A stretch of 64,000 bases of DNA from Chromobotia macracanthus. Taxonomy: Eukaryota; Chordata; Actinopteri; Cypriniformes; Botiidae. The translations under genes were made by a program, and so were the position numbers. This document shows positions 37,200-51,690 of the stretch, piece by piece; the first letter of the stretch is position 1, and each line of letters opens with the position of its first letter. The DNA is taken from the NCBI GenBank assembly GCA_036877525.1, contig JAZGTH010000032.1, positions 1,975,501-2,039,500 of the forward strand, in the 5' to 3' direction. The notes beneath the pieces are model-generated. The model searched no databases and was not told the origin of the DNA. It saw only the letters and a program-made list of their open reading frames with translations.

Positions 37200-40100
37200 T
37201 TGCATGTGATTTCAGTTTGGTTATGCACTGCAGTCTACTGCAATGGTGCGTGAGAATCAATTTCAATGCATTAATGAGTTTAATAGGCGTTTCTCAAATG
37301 ATTTCACTGTTGTTCATGTGCGGTATAGAACAAAATCAAAATGTTGTTTTTGTTGTTTTTATCAATTACTTATCGAGAATCAAAATGGTTCTCTTTCAAG
37401 AAAGCAAAAGCTGCCTGTTTGAAAGATCAAAACAAAGTGACAACATGCGTTAACCAACTGAGATTGGTGCTGTTCCTTTGTGCAGAATAGAACAATAACT
37501 AATCTATTAAGAACAGTTGCATATGTTTCTTTGTGCAGTCTACGAACACAAGAAATCTCTCGGAATATGCGTGTTTGCAGGGAAAGTAAACGCTCTTGTT
37601 AAGATTAGAAATGATCTTTAGGAAGAATAAATATTGCATGTGATTTCAGTTTGGTTATGCACTGCCGTCTTGCAAGGAAGTAAACGCTCTTGTTATGATT
37701 AGAAATGATCTTTAAGAAGAATATTGCATGTGATATCATTTTGAGCGTGTGAAAATTAAGATCAGTGCATTAATATTTAATAGGCGTTTCTCAAATGATT
37801 TCACTGTTGTTCATGTGCGGCATAGAACAAAAAAATCAATGTTTTTGTTGTTTTTATCAATTACTTATCGAGAATCAAAATGGTTCGCTTTCAAGAAAGC
37901 AAAAGCTGCCTGTTTGAAAGATCAAAACAAAGTGACAACATGCGTTAACCAACTGAGTTTGGTGCTGTTCCTTTGTGCAGAATAGCACAATTAACTAATC
38001 TATTAAGAACAGTTGCATATGTTTCTTTGTGCAGCCTACGAACACAAGAAATTCTCGGAATATGCGTGTTTGCAGGGAAAGTAAACGCTCTTGTTAAGAT
38101 TAGAAATGATCTTTAGGAAGAATAAATATTGCATGTGATTTCAGTTTGGTTATGCACTGCAGTCACTGCAGGGGTGGGGTGAGAATCAAGTTCAATGCAT
38201 TAATGGTTTATAGGCGTTTCTCAAATGATTTCACTGTTGTTCATGTCGGCATAGAACAAAATCAAAATTTGTTTGCAGTTGTTTTTGTTGTTTTTATCAA
38301 TTACTTATCGAGAATCAAAATGGTTCGCTTTCAAGAAAGCAAAAGCTGCCTGTTTGAAAGATCAAAACAAAGTGACAACATGCGTTAACCAACTGAGTTT
38401 GGTGCTGTTCCTTTGTGCAGAATAGAACAATAACTAATCTATTAAGAACAGTTGCATATGTTTCTTTGTGCAGTCTACGAACACAAGAAATCTCATCGGA
38501 ATATGCGTGTTTGCAGGAAAGTAAACGCTCTTGTTAAGAATAGAAATTATCTTTAGGAAGAATAAATATTGCATGTGATTTCAGTTTGGTTATGCACTGC
38601 AGTCTACTGCAAGGGTGCGTGAGAATCAAGTTCAATGCATTAATGAGTTTAATAGGCGTTTCTCAAATGATTTTGCTGTTGTTCATGTTGCGGCATAGAA
38701 CAAAATCAAAATGTTGTTTTTATCAATTACTTATCGAGAATCAAAATGGTTCGCTTTCAAGAATGCAAAAGCTGCCTGTTTGAAAGATCAAAACAAAGTG
38801 ACAACATGCGTTAACCAACTGAGTTTGGTGCTGTTCCTTTGTGCAGAATAGAACAATAACTAATCTATTAAGAACAGTTGCATATGTTTCTTTGTGCAGT
38901 CTACGAACACAAGAAATCTCATCGGAATATGCGTGTATGAAGGGAAAGTAAACGCTCTTGTTATGATTAGAAATGATCTTTAGGAAGAATAAATATTGCA
39001 TGTGATTTCAGTTTGGTTATGCACTGCAGTCTACTGCAAGGGTGCGTGAGAATCAAGTTCAATGCATTAATGAGTTTAATAGGCGTTTCTCAAATGATTT
39101 CACTGTTGTTCATGTGCGGCATAGAACAAAATCAAAATGTTGTTTTTGTTGTTTTTATCAATTACTTATCGAGAATCAAAATGGTTCGCTTTCAAGAAAG
39201 CAAAAGCTGCCTGTTTGAAAGATCAAAACAAAGTGACAACATGCGTTAACCAACTGAGTTTGGTGCTGTTCCTTTGTGCAGAATAGAACAATAACTAATC
39301 TATTAAGAACAGTTGCATATGTTTCTTTGTGCAGTCTACGAACACAAGAAATCTCTCGGAATATGCGTGTTTGCAGGGAAAGTAAACGCTCTTGTTAAGA
39401 TTAGAAATGATCTTTAGGAAGAATAAATATTGCATGTGATTTCAGTTTGGTTATGCACTGCGCAGAAATCTTTTGACTAGCAACTATGGGAGTGCGTGAG
39501 AATCAAGTTCAATGCATTAATGAGTTTAATAGGCGTTTCTCAAATGATTTCACTGTTGTTCATGTGCGGCATAGAACAAAATCAAAATTTGTTTGCAATT
39601 GTTTTTGTTGTTTTTATCAATTACTTATCGAGAATCAAAATGGTTCGCTTTCAAGAAAGCAAAAGCTGCCTGTTTGAAAGATCAAAACAAAGTGACAACA
39701 TGCGTTAACCAACTGAGTTTGGTGCTGTTCCTTTGTGCAGAATAGAACAATAACTAATCTATTAAGAACAGTTGCATATGTTTCTTTGTGCAGTCTACGA
39801 ACACAAGAAATTCTCATCGGAATATGCGTGTTTGAAGGGAAAGTAAACGCTCTTGTTAAGATTAGAAATGATCTTTAGGAAGAATAAATATTGCATGTGA
39901 TTTCAGTTTGGTTATGCACTGCAGTCTACTGCAAGGGTGCGTGAGAATGAAGTTCAATGCATTAATGAGTTTAATAGGCGTTTCTCAAATGATTTCACTG
40001 TTGTTCATGTGCGGCATAGAACAAAATCAAAATTTTTTGCATTGTTTTTGTTGTTTTTATCAATTGCTTATCGAGAATCAAAATGGTTCGCTTTCAAGAA

Positions 40101-43100
40101 AGCAAAAGCTGCCTGTTTGAAAGATCAAAACAAAGTGACAACATGCGTTAACCAACTGAGTTTGGTGCTGTTCCTTTGTGCAGAATAGAACAATAACTAA
40201 TCTATTAAGAACAGTTGCATATGTTTCTTTGTGCAGGCTACGAACACAAGAAATCTCATCGGAATATGCGGGTTTGCAGGAAAGTAAACGCTCTTGTTAA
40301 GATTAGAAATGATCTTTAGGAAGAATAAATATTGCATGTGATTTCAGTTTGGTTATGCACTGCGTCTTCTGGGAAGGTAAACGCTCTTGTAGTTGAATGA
40401 TCTTTAGAAGATATTGCGTGATATTTTTGGGGTGAGAGCGCGAAAAATCAAGTTCAATGCATTAATGAGTTTAATAGGCCTTTCTCAAATGATTTCACTG
40501 TTGTTCATGTGCGGCATAGAACAAAATCAAAATGTTGTTTTTGTTGTTTTTATCAATTACTTATCGAGAATCAAAATGGTTCGCTTTCAAGAAAGCAAAA
40601 GCTGCCTGTTTGAAAGATCAAAACAAAGTGACAACATGCGTTAACCAACTGAGATTGGTGCTGTTCCTTTGTGCGGTATAGAACAAAAACTAATCTATTA
40701 AGATCAGTTGCATATGTTTCTTAGTGCAGACTACGAACACAAGAAATGTTCTCGGAATATGCGTGTTTGCAGGGAAAGTAAACGCTCTTGTTAAGAATAG
40801 AAATTATCTTTAGGAAGAATAAATATTGCATGTGATTTCAGTTTGGTTATGCACTGCAGTCTACTGCAAGGGTGCGTGAGAATCAAGTTCAATGCATTAA
40901 TGAGTTTAATTAGGCGTTTCTCAAATGATTTCACTGTTGTTCATGTGCGGCATAGAACAAAATCAAAAGTTTCAATTGTTTTTGTTGTTTTTATCAATTA
41001 CTTATCGAGAATCAAAATGGTTCGCTTTCAAGAAAGCAAAAGCTGCCTGTTTGAAAGATCAAAACAAAGTGACAACATGCGTTAACCAACTGAGTTTGGT
41101 GCTGTTCCTTTGTGCAGAATAGAACAATAACTAATCTATTAAGAACAGTTGCATATGTTTCTTTGTGCAGTCTACGATCACAAGAAATTTTCTCGGAATT
41201 TGCGTGTATGAAGGGAAAGTAAACGCTCTTGTTAAGATTAGAAATGATCTTTAGGAAGAATAAATATTGCATGTGATTTCAGTTTGGTTATGCACTGCAG
41301 TCTACTCAAGAGGTGCGTTGAGAATCAAGTTCAATGCATTAATGAGTTTAATAGGCGTTTCTCAAATGATTTCACTGTTGTTCATGTGCGGCATAGAACA
41401 AAATCAAAATGTTGTTTTTGTTGTTTTTATCAATTACTTATCGAGAATCAAAATGGTTCGCTTTCAAGAAAGCAAAAGCTGCCTGTTTGAAAGATCAAAA
41501 CAAAGTGACAACATGCGTTAACCAACTGAGATTGGTGCTGTTCCTTTGTGCAGAATAGAACAATAACTAATCTATTAAGAACAGTTGCATATGTTTCTTT
41601 GTGCAGTCTACGAACACAAGAAATCTCATCGGAATATGCGTGTATGAAGGGAAAGTAAACGCTCTTGTTAAGAATAGAAATGATCTTTAGGAAGAATAAA
41701 TATTGCATGTGATTTCAGTTTGGTTATGCACTGCAGTCTACTGCAAGGGTGCGTGAGAATCAAGTTCAATGCATTAATGAGTTTAATAGGCGTTTCTCAA
41801 ATGATTTCACTGTTGTTCATGTGCGGCATAGAACAAAATCAAAATGTTGTTTGCAATTGTTTTTGTTGTTTTTATCAATTACTTATCGAGAATCAAAATG
41901 GTTCGCTTTCAAGAAAGCAAAAGCTGCCTGTTTGAAAGATCAAAACAAAGTGACAACATGCGTTAACCAACTGAGTTTGGTGCTGTTCCTTTGTGCAGAA
42001 TAGAACAATAACTAATCTATTAAGAACAGTTGCATATGTTTCTTTGTGCAGTCTACGAACACAAGAAATCTCATCGGAATATGCGTGTTTGCAGGAAAGT
42101 AAACGCTCTTGTTAAGATTAGAAATGATCTTTAGGAAGAATAAATATTGCATGTGATTTCAGTTTGGTTATGCACTGCGTCTCTGCAGGAGTGCTCTTGT
42201 GTAGAATCTTTAATTAAAAATGCATTAATGAGTTTAATTGGCGTTTCTCAAATGATTTCACTGTTGTTCATGTGCGGCATAGAACAAAATCAAAATGTTG
42301 TTTGCAATTGTTTTTATCAATTACTTATCGAGAATCAAAATGGTTCGCTTTCAAGAAAGCAAAAGCTGCCTGTTTGAAAGATCAAAACAAAGTGACAACA
42401 TGCGTTAACCAACTGAGATTGGTGCTGTTCCTTTGTGCGGTATAGAACAAAAACTAATCTATTAAGATCAGTTGCATATGTTTCTTAGTGCAGACTACGA
42501 ACACAAGAAATGTTCTCGGAATATGCGTGTTTGCAGGGAAAGTAAACGCTCTTGTTAAGAATAGAAATTATCTTTAGGAAGAATAAATATTGCATGTGAT
42601 TTCAGTTTGGTTATGCACTGCAGTCTACTGCAAGGGTGCGTGAGAATCAAGTTCAATGCATTAATGAGTTTAATAGGCGTTTCTCAAATGATTTCACTGT
42701 TGTTCATGTGCGGCATAGAACAAAATCAAAATGTTGTTTGCAATTGTTTTTGTTGTTTTTATCAATTACTTATCGAGAATCAAAATGGTTCGCTTTCAAG
42801 AAAGCGAAAGCTGCCTGTTTGAAAGATCAAAACAAAGTGACAACATGCGTTAACCAACTGAGTTTGGTGCTGTTCCTTTGTGCAGAATAGAACAATAACT
42901 AATCTATTAAGAACAGTTGCATATGTTTCTTTGTGCAGTGTACGATCACAAGAAATTTTCTCGGAATTTGCGTGTATGAAGGGAAAGTAAACGCTCTTGT
43001 TATGATTAGAAATGATCTTTAGGAAGAATAAATATTGCATGTGATTTCAGTTTGGTTATGCACTGCAGTCTACTGCAAGGGTGCGTGAGAATCAAGTTCA

Positions 43101-46100
43101 ATGCATTAATGAGTTTAATAGGCGTTTCTCAAATGATTTCACTGTTGTTCATGTGCGGCATAGAACAAAATCAAAATGTTGTTTGCAATTGTTTTTATCA
43201 ATTACTTATCGAGAATCAAAATGGTTCGCTTTCAAGAAAGCAAAAGCTGCCTGTTTGAAAGATCAAAACAAAGTGACAACATGCGTTAACCAACTGAGTT
43301 TGGTGCTGTTCCTTTGTGCAGAATAGAACAATAACTAATCTATTAAGAACAGTTGCATATGTTTCTTTGTGCAGTCTACGAACACAAGAAATCTCATCGG
43401 AATATGCGTGTTTGCAGGAAAGTAAACGCTCTTGTTAAGATTAGAAATGATCTTTAGGAAGAATAAATATTGCATGTGATTTCAGTTTGGTTATGCACTG
43501 CAGTCTACTGCAAGGGTGCGTGAGAATCAAGTTCAATGCATTAATGAGTTTAATAGGCGTTTCTCAAATGATTTCACTGTTGTTCATGTGCGGCATAGAA
43601 CAAAATCAAAATGTTGTTTTTGTTGTTTTTATCAATTACTTATCGAGAATCAAAATGGTTCGCTTTCAAGAAAGCAAAAGCTGCCTGTTTGAAAGATCAA
43701 AACAAAGTGACAACATGCGTTAACCAACTGAGATTGGTGCTGTTCCTTTGTGCAGAATAGAACAATAACTAATCTATTAAGAACAGTTGCATATGTTTCT
43801 TTGTGCAGTCTACGAACACAAGAAATCTCATCGGAATATGCGTGTTTGCAGGAAAGTAAACGCTCTTGTTAAGATTAGAAATGATCTTTAGGAAGAATAA
43901 ATATTGCATGTGATTTCAGTTTGGTTATGTAAACGCTCTTAACTAGCAGATCTTATGTCAAGGGTGCGTGAGAATCAAGTTCAATGCATTAATGAGTTTA
44001 ATAGGCGTTTCTCAAATGATTTCACTGTTGTTCATGTGCGATAGAACAAAATAAAATTGTTTGCATTGTTTTTGTTGTTTTTATCAATTACTTATCGAGA
44101 ATCAAAATGGTTCGCTTTCAAGAAAGCAAAAGCTGCCTGTTTGAAAGATCAAAACAAAGTGACAACATGCGTTAACCAACTGAGTTTGGTGTTCCTTTGT
44201 GCAGAATAGAACAATAACTAATCTATTAAGAACAGTTGCATATGTTTCTTTGTGCAGTCTACGAACACAAGAAATCTCTCGGAATATGCGTGTTTGCAGG
44301 GAAAGTAAACGCTCTTGTTAAGATTAGAAATGATCTTTAGGAAGAATAAATATTGCATGTGATTTCAGTTTGGTTATGCACTGCAGTCTACTGCAAGGGT
44401 GCGTGAGAATCAAGTTCAATGCATTAATGAGTTTAATAGGCGTTTCTCAAATGATTTCACTGTTGTTCATGTGCGGCATAGAACAAAATCAAAATGTTGT
44501 TTTTGTTGTTTTTATCAATTACTTATCGAGAATCAAAATGGTTCGCTTTCAAGAAAGCGAAAGCTGCCTGTTTGAAAGATCAAAACAAAGTGACAACATG
44601 CGTTAACCAACTGAGTTTGGTGCTGTTCCTTTGTGCAGAATAGAACAATAACTAATCTATTAAGAACAGTTGCATATGTTTCTTTGTGCAGTGTACGATC
44701 ACAAGAAATTTTCTCGGAATTTGCGTGTATGAAGGGAAAGTAAACGCTCTTGTTATGATTAGAAATGATCTTTAGGAAGAATAAATATTGCATGTGATTT
44801 CAGTTTGGTTATGCACTGCAGTCTACTGCAAGGGTGCGTGAGAATCAAGTTCAATGCATTAATGAGTTTAATAGGCGTTTCTCAAATGATTTCACTGTTG
44901 TTCATGTGCGGCATAGAACAAAATCAAAATGTTGTTTTTAATCAATTACTTATCGAGAATCAAAATGTTTCGCTTTCAAGAAAGCAAAAGCTGCCTGTTT
45001 GAAAGATCAAAACAAAGTGACAACATGCGTTAACCAACTGAGTTTGGTGCTGTTCCTTTGTGCAGAATAGAACAATAACTAATCTATTAAGAACAGTTGC
45101 ATATGTTTCTTTGTGCAGTCTACAAACACAAAAATCTCGGAATATGCGCGTTTTTCAGGGAAAGTAAACGCTCTTGTTAAGATTAGAAATGATCTTTAGG
45201 AAGAATAAATATTGCATGTGATTTCAGTTTGGTTATGCACTGCAGTCTACTGCAAGGGTGCGTGAGAATCAAGTTCAATGCATTAATGAGTTTAATTGGC
45301 GTTTCTCAAATGATTTCACTGTTGTTCATGTGCGGCATAGAACAAAATCTAAATGTTGTTTGCAATTGTTTTTGTTGTTTTTAACAATTACTTATCGAGA
45401 ATCAAAATGGTTCGCTTTCAAGAAAGTAAAAGCTGCCTGTTTGAAAGATCAAAACAAAGTGACAACATGCGTTAACCAACTGAGTTTGGTGCTGTTCCTT
45501 TGTGCAGAATAGAACAATAACTAATCTATTAAGAACAGTTGCATATGTTTCTTTGTGCAGACTACGAACACAAGAAATCTCATCGGAATATGCGTGTTTG
45601 CAGGAAAGTAAACGCTCTTGTTAAGATTAGAAATGATCTTTAGGAAGAATAAATATTGCATGTGATTTCAGTTTGGTTATGCACTGCAGTCTACTGCAAG
45701 GGTGCGTGAGAATCAAGTTCAATGCATTAATGAGTTTAATAGGCGTTTCTCAAATGATTTCACTGTTGTTCATGTGCGGCATAGAACAAAATCAAAATGT
45801 TGTTTTTGTTGTTTTTATCAATTACTTATCGAGAATCAAAATGGTTCGCTTTCAAGAAAGCAAAAGCTGCCTGTTTGAAAGATCAAAACAAAGTGACAAC
45901 ATGCGTTAACCAACTGAGTTTGGTGCTGTTCCTTTGTGCAGAATAGAACAATAACTAATCTATTAAGAACAGTTGCATATGTTTCTTAGTGCAGACTACG
46001 AACACAAGAAATGTTCTCGGAATATGCGTGTTTGCAGGAAAGTAAACGCTCTTGTTAAGATTAGAAATGATCTTTAGGAAGAATAAATATTGCATGTGAT

Positions 46101-49100
46101 TTCAGTTTGGTTATGCACTGCAGTCTACTGCAAGGGTGCGTGAGAATCAAGTTCAATGCATTAATGAGTTTAATAGGCGTTTCTCAAATGATTTCACTGT
46201 TGTTCATGTGCGGCATAGAACAAAATCAAAATGTTGTTTTTGTTGTTTTTATCAATTACTTATCGAGAATCAAAATGGTTCGCTTTCAAGAAAGCAAAAG
46301 CTGCCTGTTTGAAAGATCAAAACAAAGTGACAACATGCGTTAACCAACTGAGATTGGTGCTGTTCCTTTGTGCAGAATAGAACAATAACTAATCTATTAA
46401 GAACAGTTGCATATGTTTCTTTGTGCAGTCTACGAACACAAGAAATCTCATCGGAATATGCGTGTTTGCAGGAAAGTAAACGCTCTTGTTAAGATTAGAA
46501 ATGATCTTTAGGAAGAATAAATATTGCATGTGATTTCAGTTTGGTTATGCACTGCAGTCTACGGAAAGGGTGCGTGAGAATCAAGTTCAATGCATTAATG
46601 AGTTAATGATTTTAATAGGCGTTTCTCAAATGATTTCACTGTTGTTCATGTGCGGCATAGAACAAAATCAAAATGTTGTTTGCAATTGTTTTTGTTGTTT
46701 TTATCAATTACTTATCGAGAATCAAAATGGTTCGCTTTCAAGAAAGCGAAAGCTGCCTGTTTGAAAGATCAAAACAAAGTGACAACATGCGTTAACCAAC
46801 TGAGTTTGGTGCTGTTCCTTTGTGCAGAATAGAACAATAACTAATCTATTAAGAACAGTTGCATATGTTTCTTTGTGCAGTGTACGATCACAAGAAATTT
46901 TCTCGGAATTTGCGTGTATGAAGGGAAAGTAAACGCTCTTGTTATGATTAGAAATGATCTTTAGGAAGAATAAATATTGCATGTGATTTCAGTTTGGTTA
47001 TGCACTGCAGTCTACTGCAAGGGTGCGTGAGAATCAAGTTCAATGCATTAATGAGTTTAATAGGCGTTTCTCAAATGATTTCACTGTTGTTCATGTGCGG
47101 CATAGAACAAAATCAAAATGTTGTTTTTATCAATTACTTATCGAGAATCAAAATGGTTCGCTTTCAAGAAAGCAAAAGCTGCCTGTTTGAAAGATCAAAA
47201 CAAAGTGACAACATGCGTTAACCAACTGAGTTTGGTGCTGTTCCTTTGTGCAGAATAGAACAATAACTAATCTATTAAGAACAGTTGCATATGTTTCTTT
47301 GTGCAGTCTACGAACACAAGAAATCTCATCGGAATATGCGTGTATGAAGGGAAAGTAAACGCTCTTGTTAAGAATAGAAATTATCTTTAGGAAGAATAAA
47401 TATTGCATGTGATTTCAGTTTGGTTATGCACTGCAGTCTACTGCAAGGGTGCGTGAGAATCAAGTTCAATGCATTAATGAGTTTAATAGGCGTTTCTCAA
47501 ATGATTTCACTGTTGTTCATGTGCGGCATAGAACAAAATCAAAATGTTGTTTGCAATTGTTTTTGTTGTTTTTATCAATTACTTATCGAGAATCAAAATG
47601 GTTCGCTTTCAAGAAAGCAAAAGCTGCCTGTTTGAAAGATCAAAACAAAGTGACAACATGCGTTAACCAACTGAGTTTGGTGCTGTTCCTTTGTGCAGAA
47701 TAGAACAATAACTAATCTATTAAGAACAGTTGCATATGTTTCTTTGTGCAGTCTACGAACACAAGAAATCTCATCGGAATATGCGTGTATGAAGGGAAAG
47801 TAAACGCTCTTGTTATGATTAGAAATGATCTTTAGGAAGAATAAATATTGCATGTGATTTCAGTTTGGTTATGCACTGCAGTCTACTGCAAGGGTGCGTG
47901 AGAATCAAGTTCAATGCATTAATGAGTTTAATTGGCGTTTCTCAAATGATTTCACTGTTGTTCATGTGCGGCATAGAACAAAATCAAAATGTTGTTTGCA
48001 ATTGTTTTTGTTGTTTTTATCAATTACTTATCGAGAATCAAAATGGTTCGCTTTCAAGAAAGCAAAAGCTGCCTGTTTGAAAGATCAAAACAAAGTGACA
48101 ACATGCGTTAACCAACTGAGTTTGGTGCTGTTCCTTTGTGCAGAATAGAACAATAACTAATCTATTAAGAACAGTTGCATATGTTTCTTTGTGCAGGCTA
48201 CGAACACAAGAAATCTCATCGGAATATGCGGGTTTGCAGGAAAGTAAACGCTCTTGTTAAGATTAGAAATGATCTTTAGGAAGAATAAATATTGCATGTG
48301 ATTTCAGTTTGGTTATGCACTGCAGTCTACTGCAAGGGTGCGTGAGAATCAAGTTCAATGCATTAATGAGTTTAATAGGCGTTTCTCAAATGATTTCACT
48401 GTTTGATGAATGTTCAAAATGTTGTTAGAACAAAATTGTTTTTGTTGTTTTTATCAATTACTTATCGAGAATCAAAATGGTTCGCTTTCAAGAAAGCAAA
48501 AGCTGCCTGTTTGAAAGATCAAAACAAAGTGACAACATGCGTTAACCAACTGAGTTTGGTGCTGTTCCTTTGTGCAGAATAGAACAATAACTAATCTATT
48601 AAGAACAGTTGCATATGTTTCTTTGTGCAGTGTACGATCACAAGAAATTTTCTCGGAATATGCGTGTTTGCAGGGAAAGTAAACGCTCTTGTTAAGAATA
48701 GAAATTATCTTTAGGAAGAATAAATATTGCATGTGATTTCAGTTTGGTTATGCACTGCAGTCTACTGCAAGGGTGCGTGAGAATCAAGTTCAATGCATTA
48801 ATGAGTTTAATAGGCGTTTCTCAAATGATTTCACTGTTGTTCATGTGCGGCATAGAACAAAATCAAAATGTTGTTTGCAATTGTTTTTGTTGTTTTTATC
48901 AATTACTTATCGAGAATCAAAATGGTTCGCTTTCAAGAAAGCAAAAGCTGCCTGTTTGAAAGATCAAAACAAAGTGACAACATGCGTTAACCAACTGAGT
49001 TTGGTGCTGTTCCTTTGTGCAGAATAGAACAATAACTAATCTATTAAGAACAGTTGCATATGTTTCTTTGTGCAGTGTACGATCACAAGAAATTTTCTCG

Positions 49101-51380
49101 GAATTTGCGTGTATGAAGGGAAAGTAAACGCTCTTGTTATGATTAGAAATGATCTTTAGGAAGAATAAATATTGCATGTGATTTCAGTTTGGTTATGCAC
49201 TGCAGTCTACTGCAAGGGTGCGTGAGAATCAAGTTCAATGCATTAATGAGTTTAATAGGCGTTTCTCAAATGATTTTGCTGTTGTTCATGTTGCGGCATA
49301 GAACAAAATCAAAATGTTGTTTGCAGTTGTTTTTATCAATTACTTATCGAGAATCAAAATGGTTCGCTTTCAAGAATGCAAAAGCTGCCTGTTTGAAAGA
49401 TCAAAACAAAGTGACAACATGCGTTAACCAACTGAGTTTGGTGCTGTTCCTTTGTGCAGAATAGAACAATAACTAATCTATTAAGAACAGTTGCATATGT
49501 TTCTTTGTGCAGTCTACGAACACAAGAAATCTCATCGGAATATGCGTGTATGAAGGGAAAGTAAACGCTCTTGTTAAGATTAGAAATGATCTTTAGGAAG
49601 AATAAATATTGCATGTGATTTCAGTTTGGTTATGCACTGCAGTCTACTGCAAGGGTGCGTGAGAATCAAGTTCAATGCATTAATGAGTTTAATAGGCGTT
49701 TCTCAAATGATTTCACTGTTGTTCATGATCGTGCATAGAACAAAATCAAAATGTTGTTTGAATTGTTTTTGTTGTTTTTATCAATTACTTATCGAGAATC
49801 AAAATGGTTCGCTTTCAAGAAAGCAAAAGCTGCCTGTTTGAAAGATCAAAACAAAGTGACAACATGCGTTAACCAACTGAGATTGGTGCTGTTCCTTTGT
49901 GCAGAATAGAACAAAAACTAATCTATTAAGATCAGTTGCATATGTTTCTTTGTGCAGTCTACGAACACAAGAAATCTCATCGGAATATGCGTGTTTGCAG
50001 GAAAGTAAACGCTCTTGTTAAGATTAGAAATGATCTTTAGGAAGAATAAATATTGCATGTGATTTCAGTTTGGTTATGCACTGCAGTCTACTGCAAGGGT
50101 GCGTGAGAATCAAGTTCAATGCATTAATGAGTTTAATAGGCGTTTCTCAAATGATTTCACTGTTGTTCATGTGCGGCATAGAACAAAATCAAAATGTTGT
50201 TTGCAATTGTTTTTGTTGTTTTTATCAATTACTTATCGAGAATCAAAATGGTTCGCTTTCAAGAAAGCAAAAGCTGCCTGTTTGAAAGATCAAAACAAAG
50301 TGACAACATGCGTTAACCAACTGAGTGTGGTGCTGTTCATTGTGCAGAATAGAACAATAACTAATCTATTAAGAACAGTTGCAAGTGTTTCTTTGTGCAG
50401 TCTATGAACACAACAAATCTTCTCGGAATATGCGCATTTGCAGGGAAAGTAAACGCTCTTGTTAAGATTAGAAATGATCTTTAGGAAGAATAAATATTGC
50501 ATGTGATTTCAGTTTGGTTATGCACTGCAGTCTACTGCAAGGGTGCGTGAGAATCAAGTTCAATGCATTAATGAGTTTAATAGGCGTTTCTCAAATGATT
50601 TCACTGTTGTTCATGTGCGGCATAGAACAAAATCAAAATGTTGTTTGCAATTGTTTTTATCAATTACTTATCGAGAATCAAAATGGTTCGCTTTCAAGAA
50701 AGCAAAAGCTGCCTGTTTGAAAGATCAAAACAAAGTGACAACATGCGTTAACCAACTGAGTTTGGTGCTGTTCCTTTGTGCAGAATAGAACAATAACTAA
50801 TCTATTAAGAACAGTTGCATATGTTTCTTTGTGCAGTCTACGAACACAAGAAATCTCTCGGAATATGCGTGTTTGCAGGGAAAGTAAACGCTCTTGTTAA
50901 GATTAGAAATGATCTTTAGGAAGAATAAATATTGCATGTGATTTCAGTTTGGTTATGCACTGCAGTCTACTGCAAGGGTGCGTGAGAATCAAGTTCAGTG
51001 CATTAATGAGTTTAATAGGCGTTTCTCAAATGATTTCACTGTTGTTCATGTGCGGCATAGAACAAAATCAAAATTTGTTTGCAATTTTTGTTGTTTTTAT
51101 CAATTACTTATCGAGAATCAAAATGGTTCGCTTTCAAGAAAGCAAACGCTGCCTGTTTGAAAGATCAAAACAAAAGTGACAACATGCGTTAACCAACTGA
51201 GTTTGGTGCTGTTCCTTTGTGCAGAATAGAACAATAACTAATCTATTAAGAACAGTTGCATATGTTTCTTTGTGCAGTCTACGAACACAAGAAATCTTCT
51301 CGGAATATGCGTGTTTGCAGGGAAAGTAAACGCTCTTGTTAAGATTAGAAATGATCTTTAGGAAGAATAAATATTGCATG
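37200..51380. repeat. homogeneous core of the satellite
   Basis: Monomers here are nearly identical, sharing GATCAAAACAAAGTGAC, 'CTGAGTTTGGTGCTGTTCC' and AGAATAGAACAATAACTAATC. Many pairs differ only at one or two sites. A sub-variant with TGTACGATCACAAG recurs at about 42,938, 44,693, 46,880, 48,630 and 49,077, showing amplification in multi-monomer blocks. High identity indicates the most recent expansion. Confidence 0.85.
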
Positions 51381-51690
51381 TGATTTCAGTTTGGTTATGC
51401 ACTGCAGCTGGAAATTAAACTGAAGGTTGAGAATCAATAATGATCTTTATAGAAGATTCTTCAAATGATTTCACTGTTGTTCGATGTGTGCGACCTAGAA
51501 ATTAAAATTATATTATAATTTTTTTTGCAATTGTTTGGTGTTGGATTTATCAATTACTTATCGAGAATCAAAATGGTTCGCTTTCAAGAAAGCAAACGCT
51601 GCCTGTTTGAAAGAACAAAACATAAAATGACAACATGCGTTAACAAACTGAGTGTGGTGCTGTTCAGTTATGCAGAACAGATCATTTACG

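Larger units (their letters stand above)
18237..51690. repeat. 33-kb satellite array, monomer about 435-445 bp
   Basis: The same unit recurs head to tail across the interval. For example 42,607-43,051 is one 445-bp monomer, and starts at 43,052, 43,487, 48,744, 49,189, 49,626, 50,070, 50,514 and 50,949 are 435-445 bp (or twice that) apart. Dividing length by period gives about 75 copies (not counted one by one). Length variants come mostly from one T/G-rich spot (TTGTTTGCAATTGTTTTTG) being shortened. Each monomer holds the block GGTTCGCTTTCAAGAAAGC. Short ORFs recur on both strands simply because the unit repeats. Confidence 0.95.

Noticed and set aside
42607..43051. CENP-B box in the satellite monomer
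   Set aside because: GGTTCGCTTTCAAG shares only TTCG with the consensus; the CGGG part is missing.
18237..51690. Dozens of 60-128-codon ORFs on both strands, very similar to each other (a possible multicopy gene family)
   Set aside because: They follow the satellite period exactly, occur in two overlapping plus frames and one minus frame of the same monomer, shift frame wherever the T/G-rich spot changes length, and show no domain or codon signal.
18237..51690. CRISPR-like repeat/spacer array
   Set aside because: The whole 440-bp unit is repeated. There are no short repeats with unique spacers, and the context is eukaryotic.
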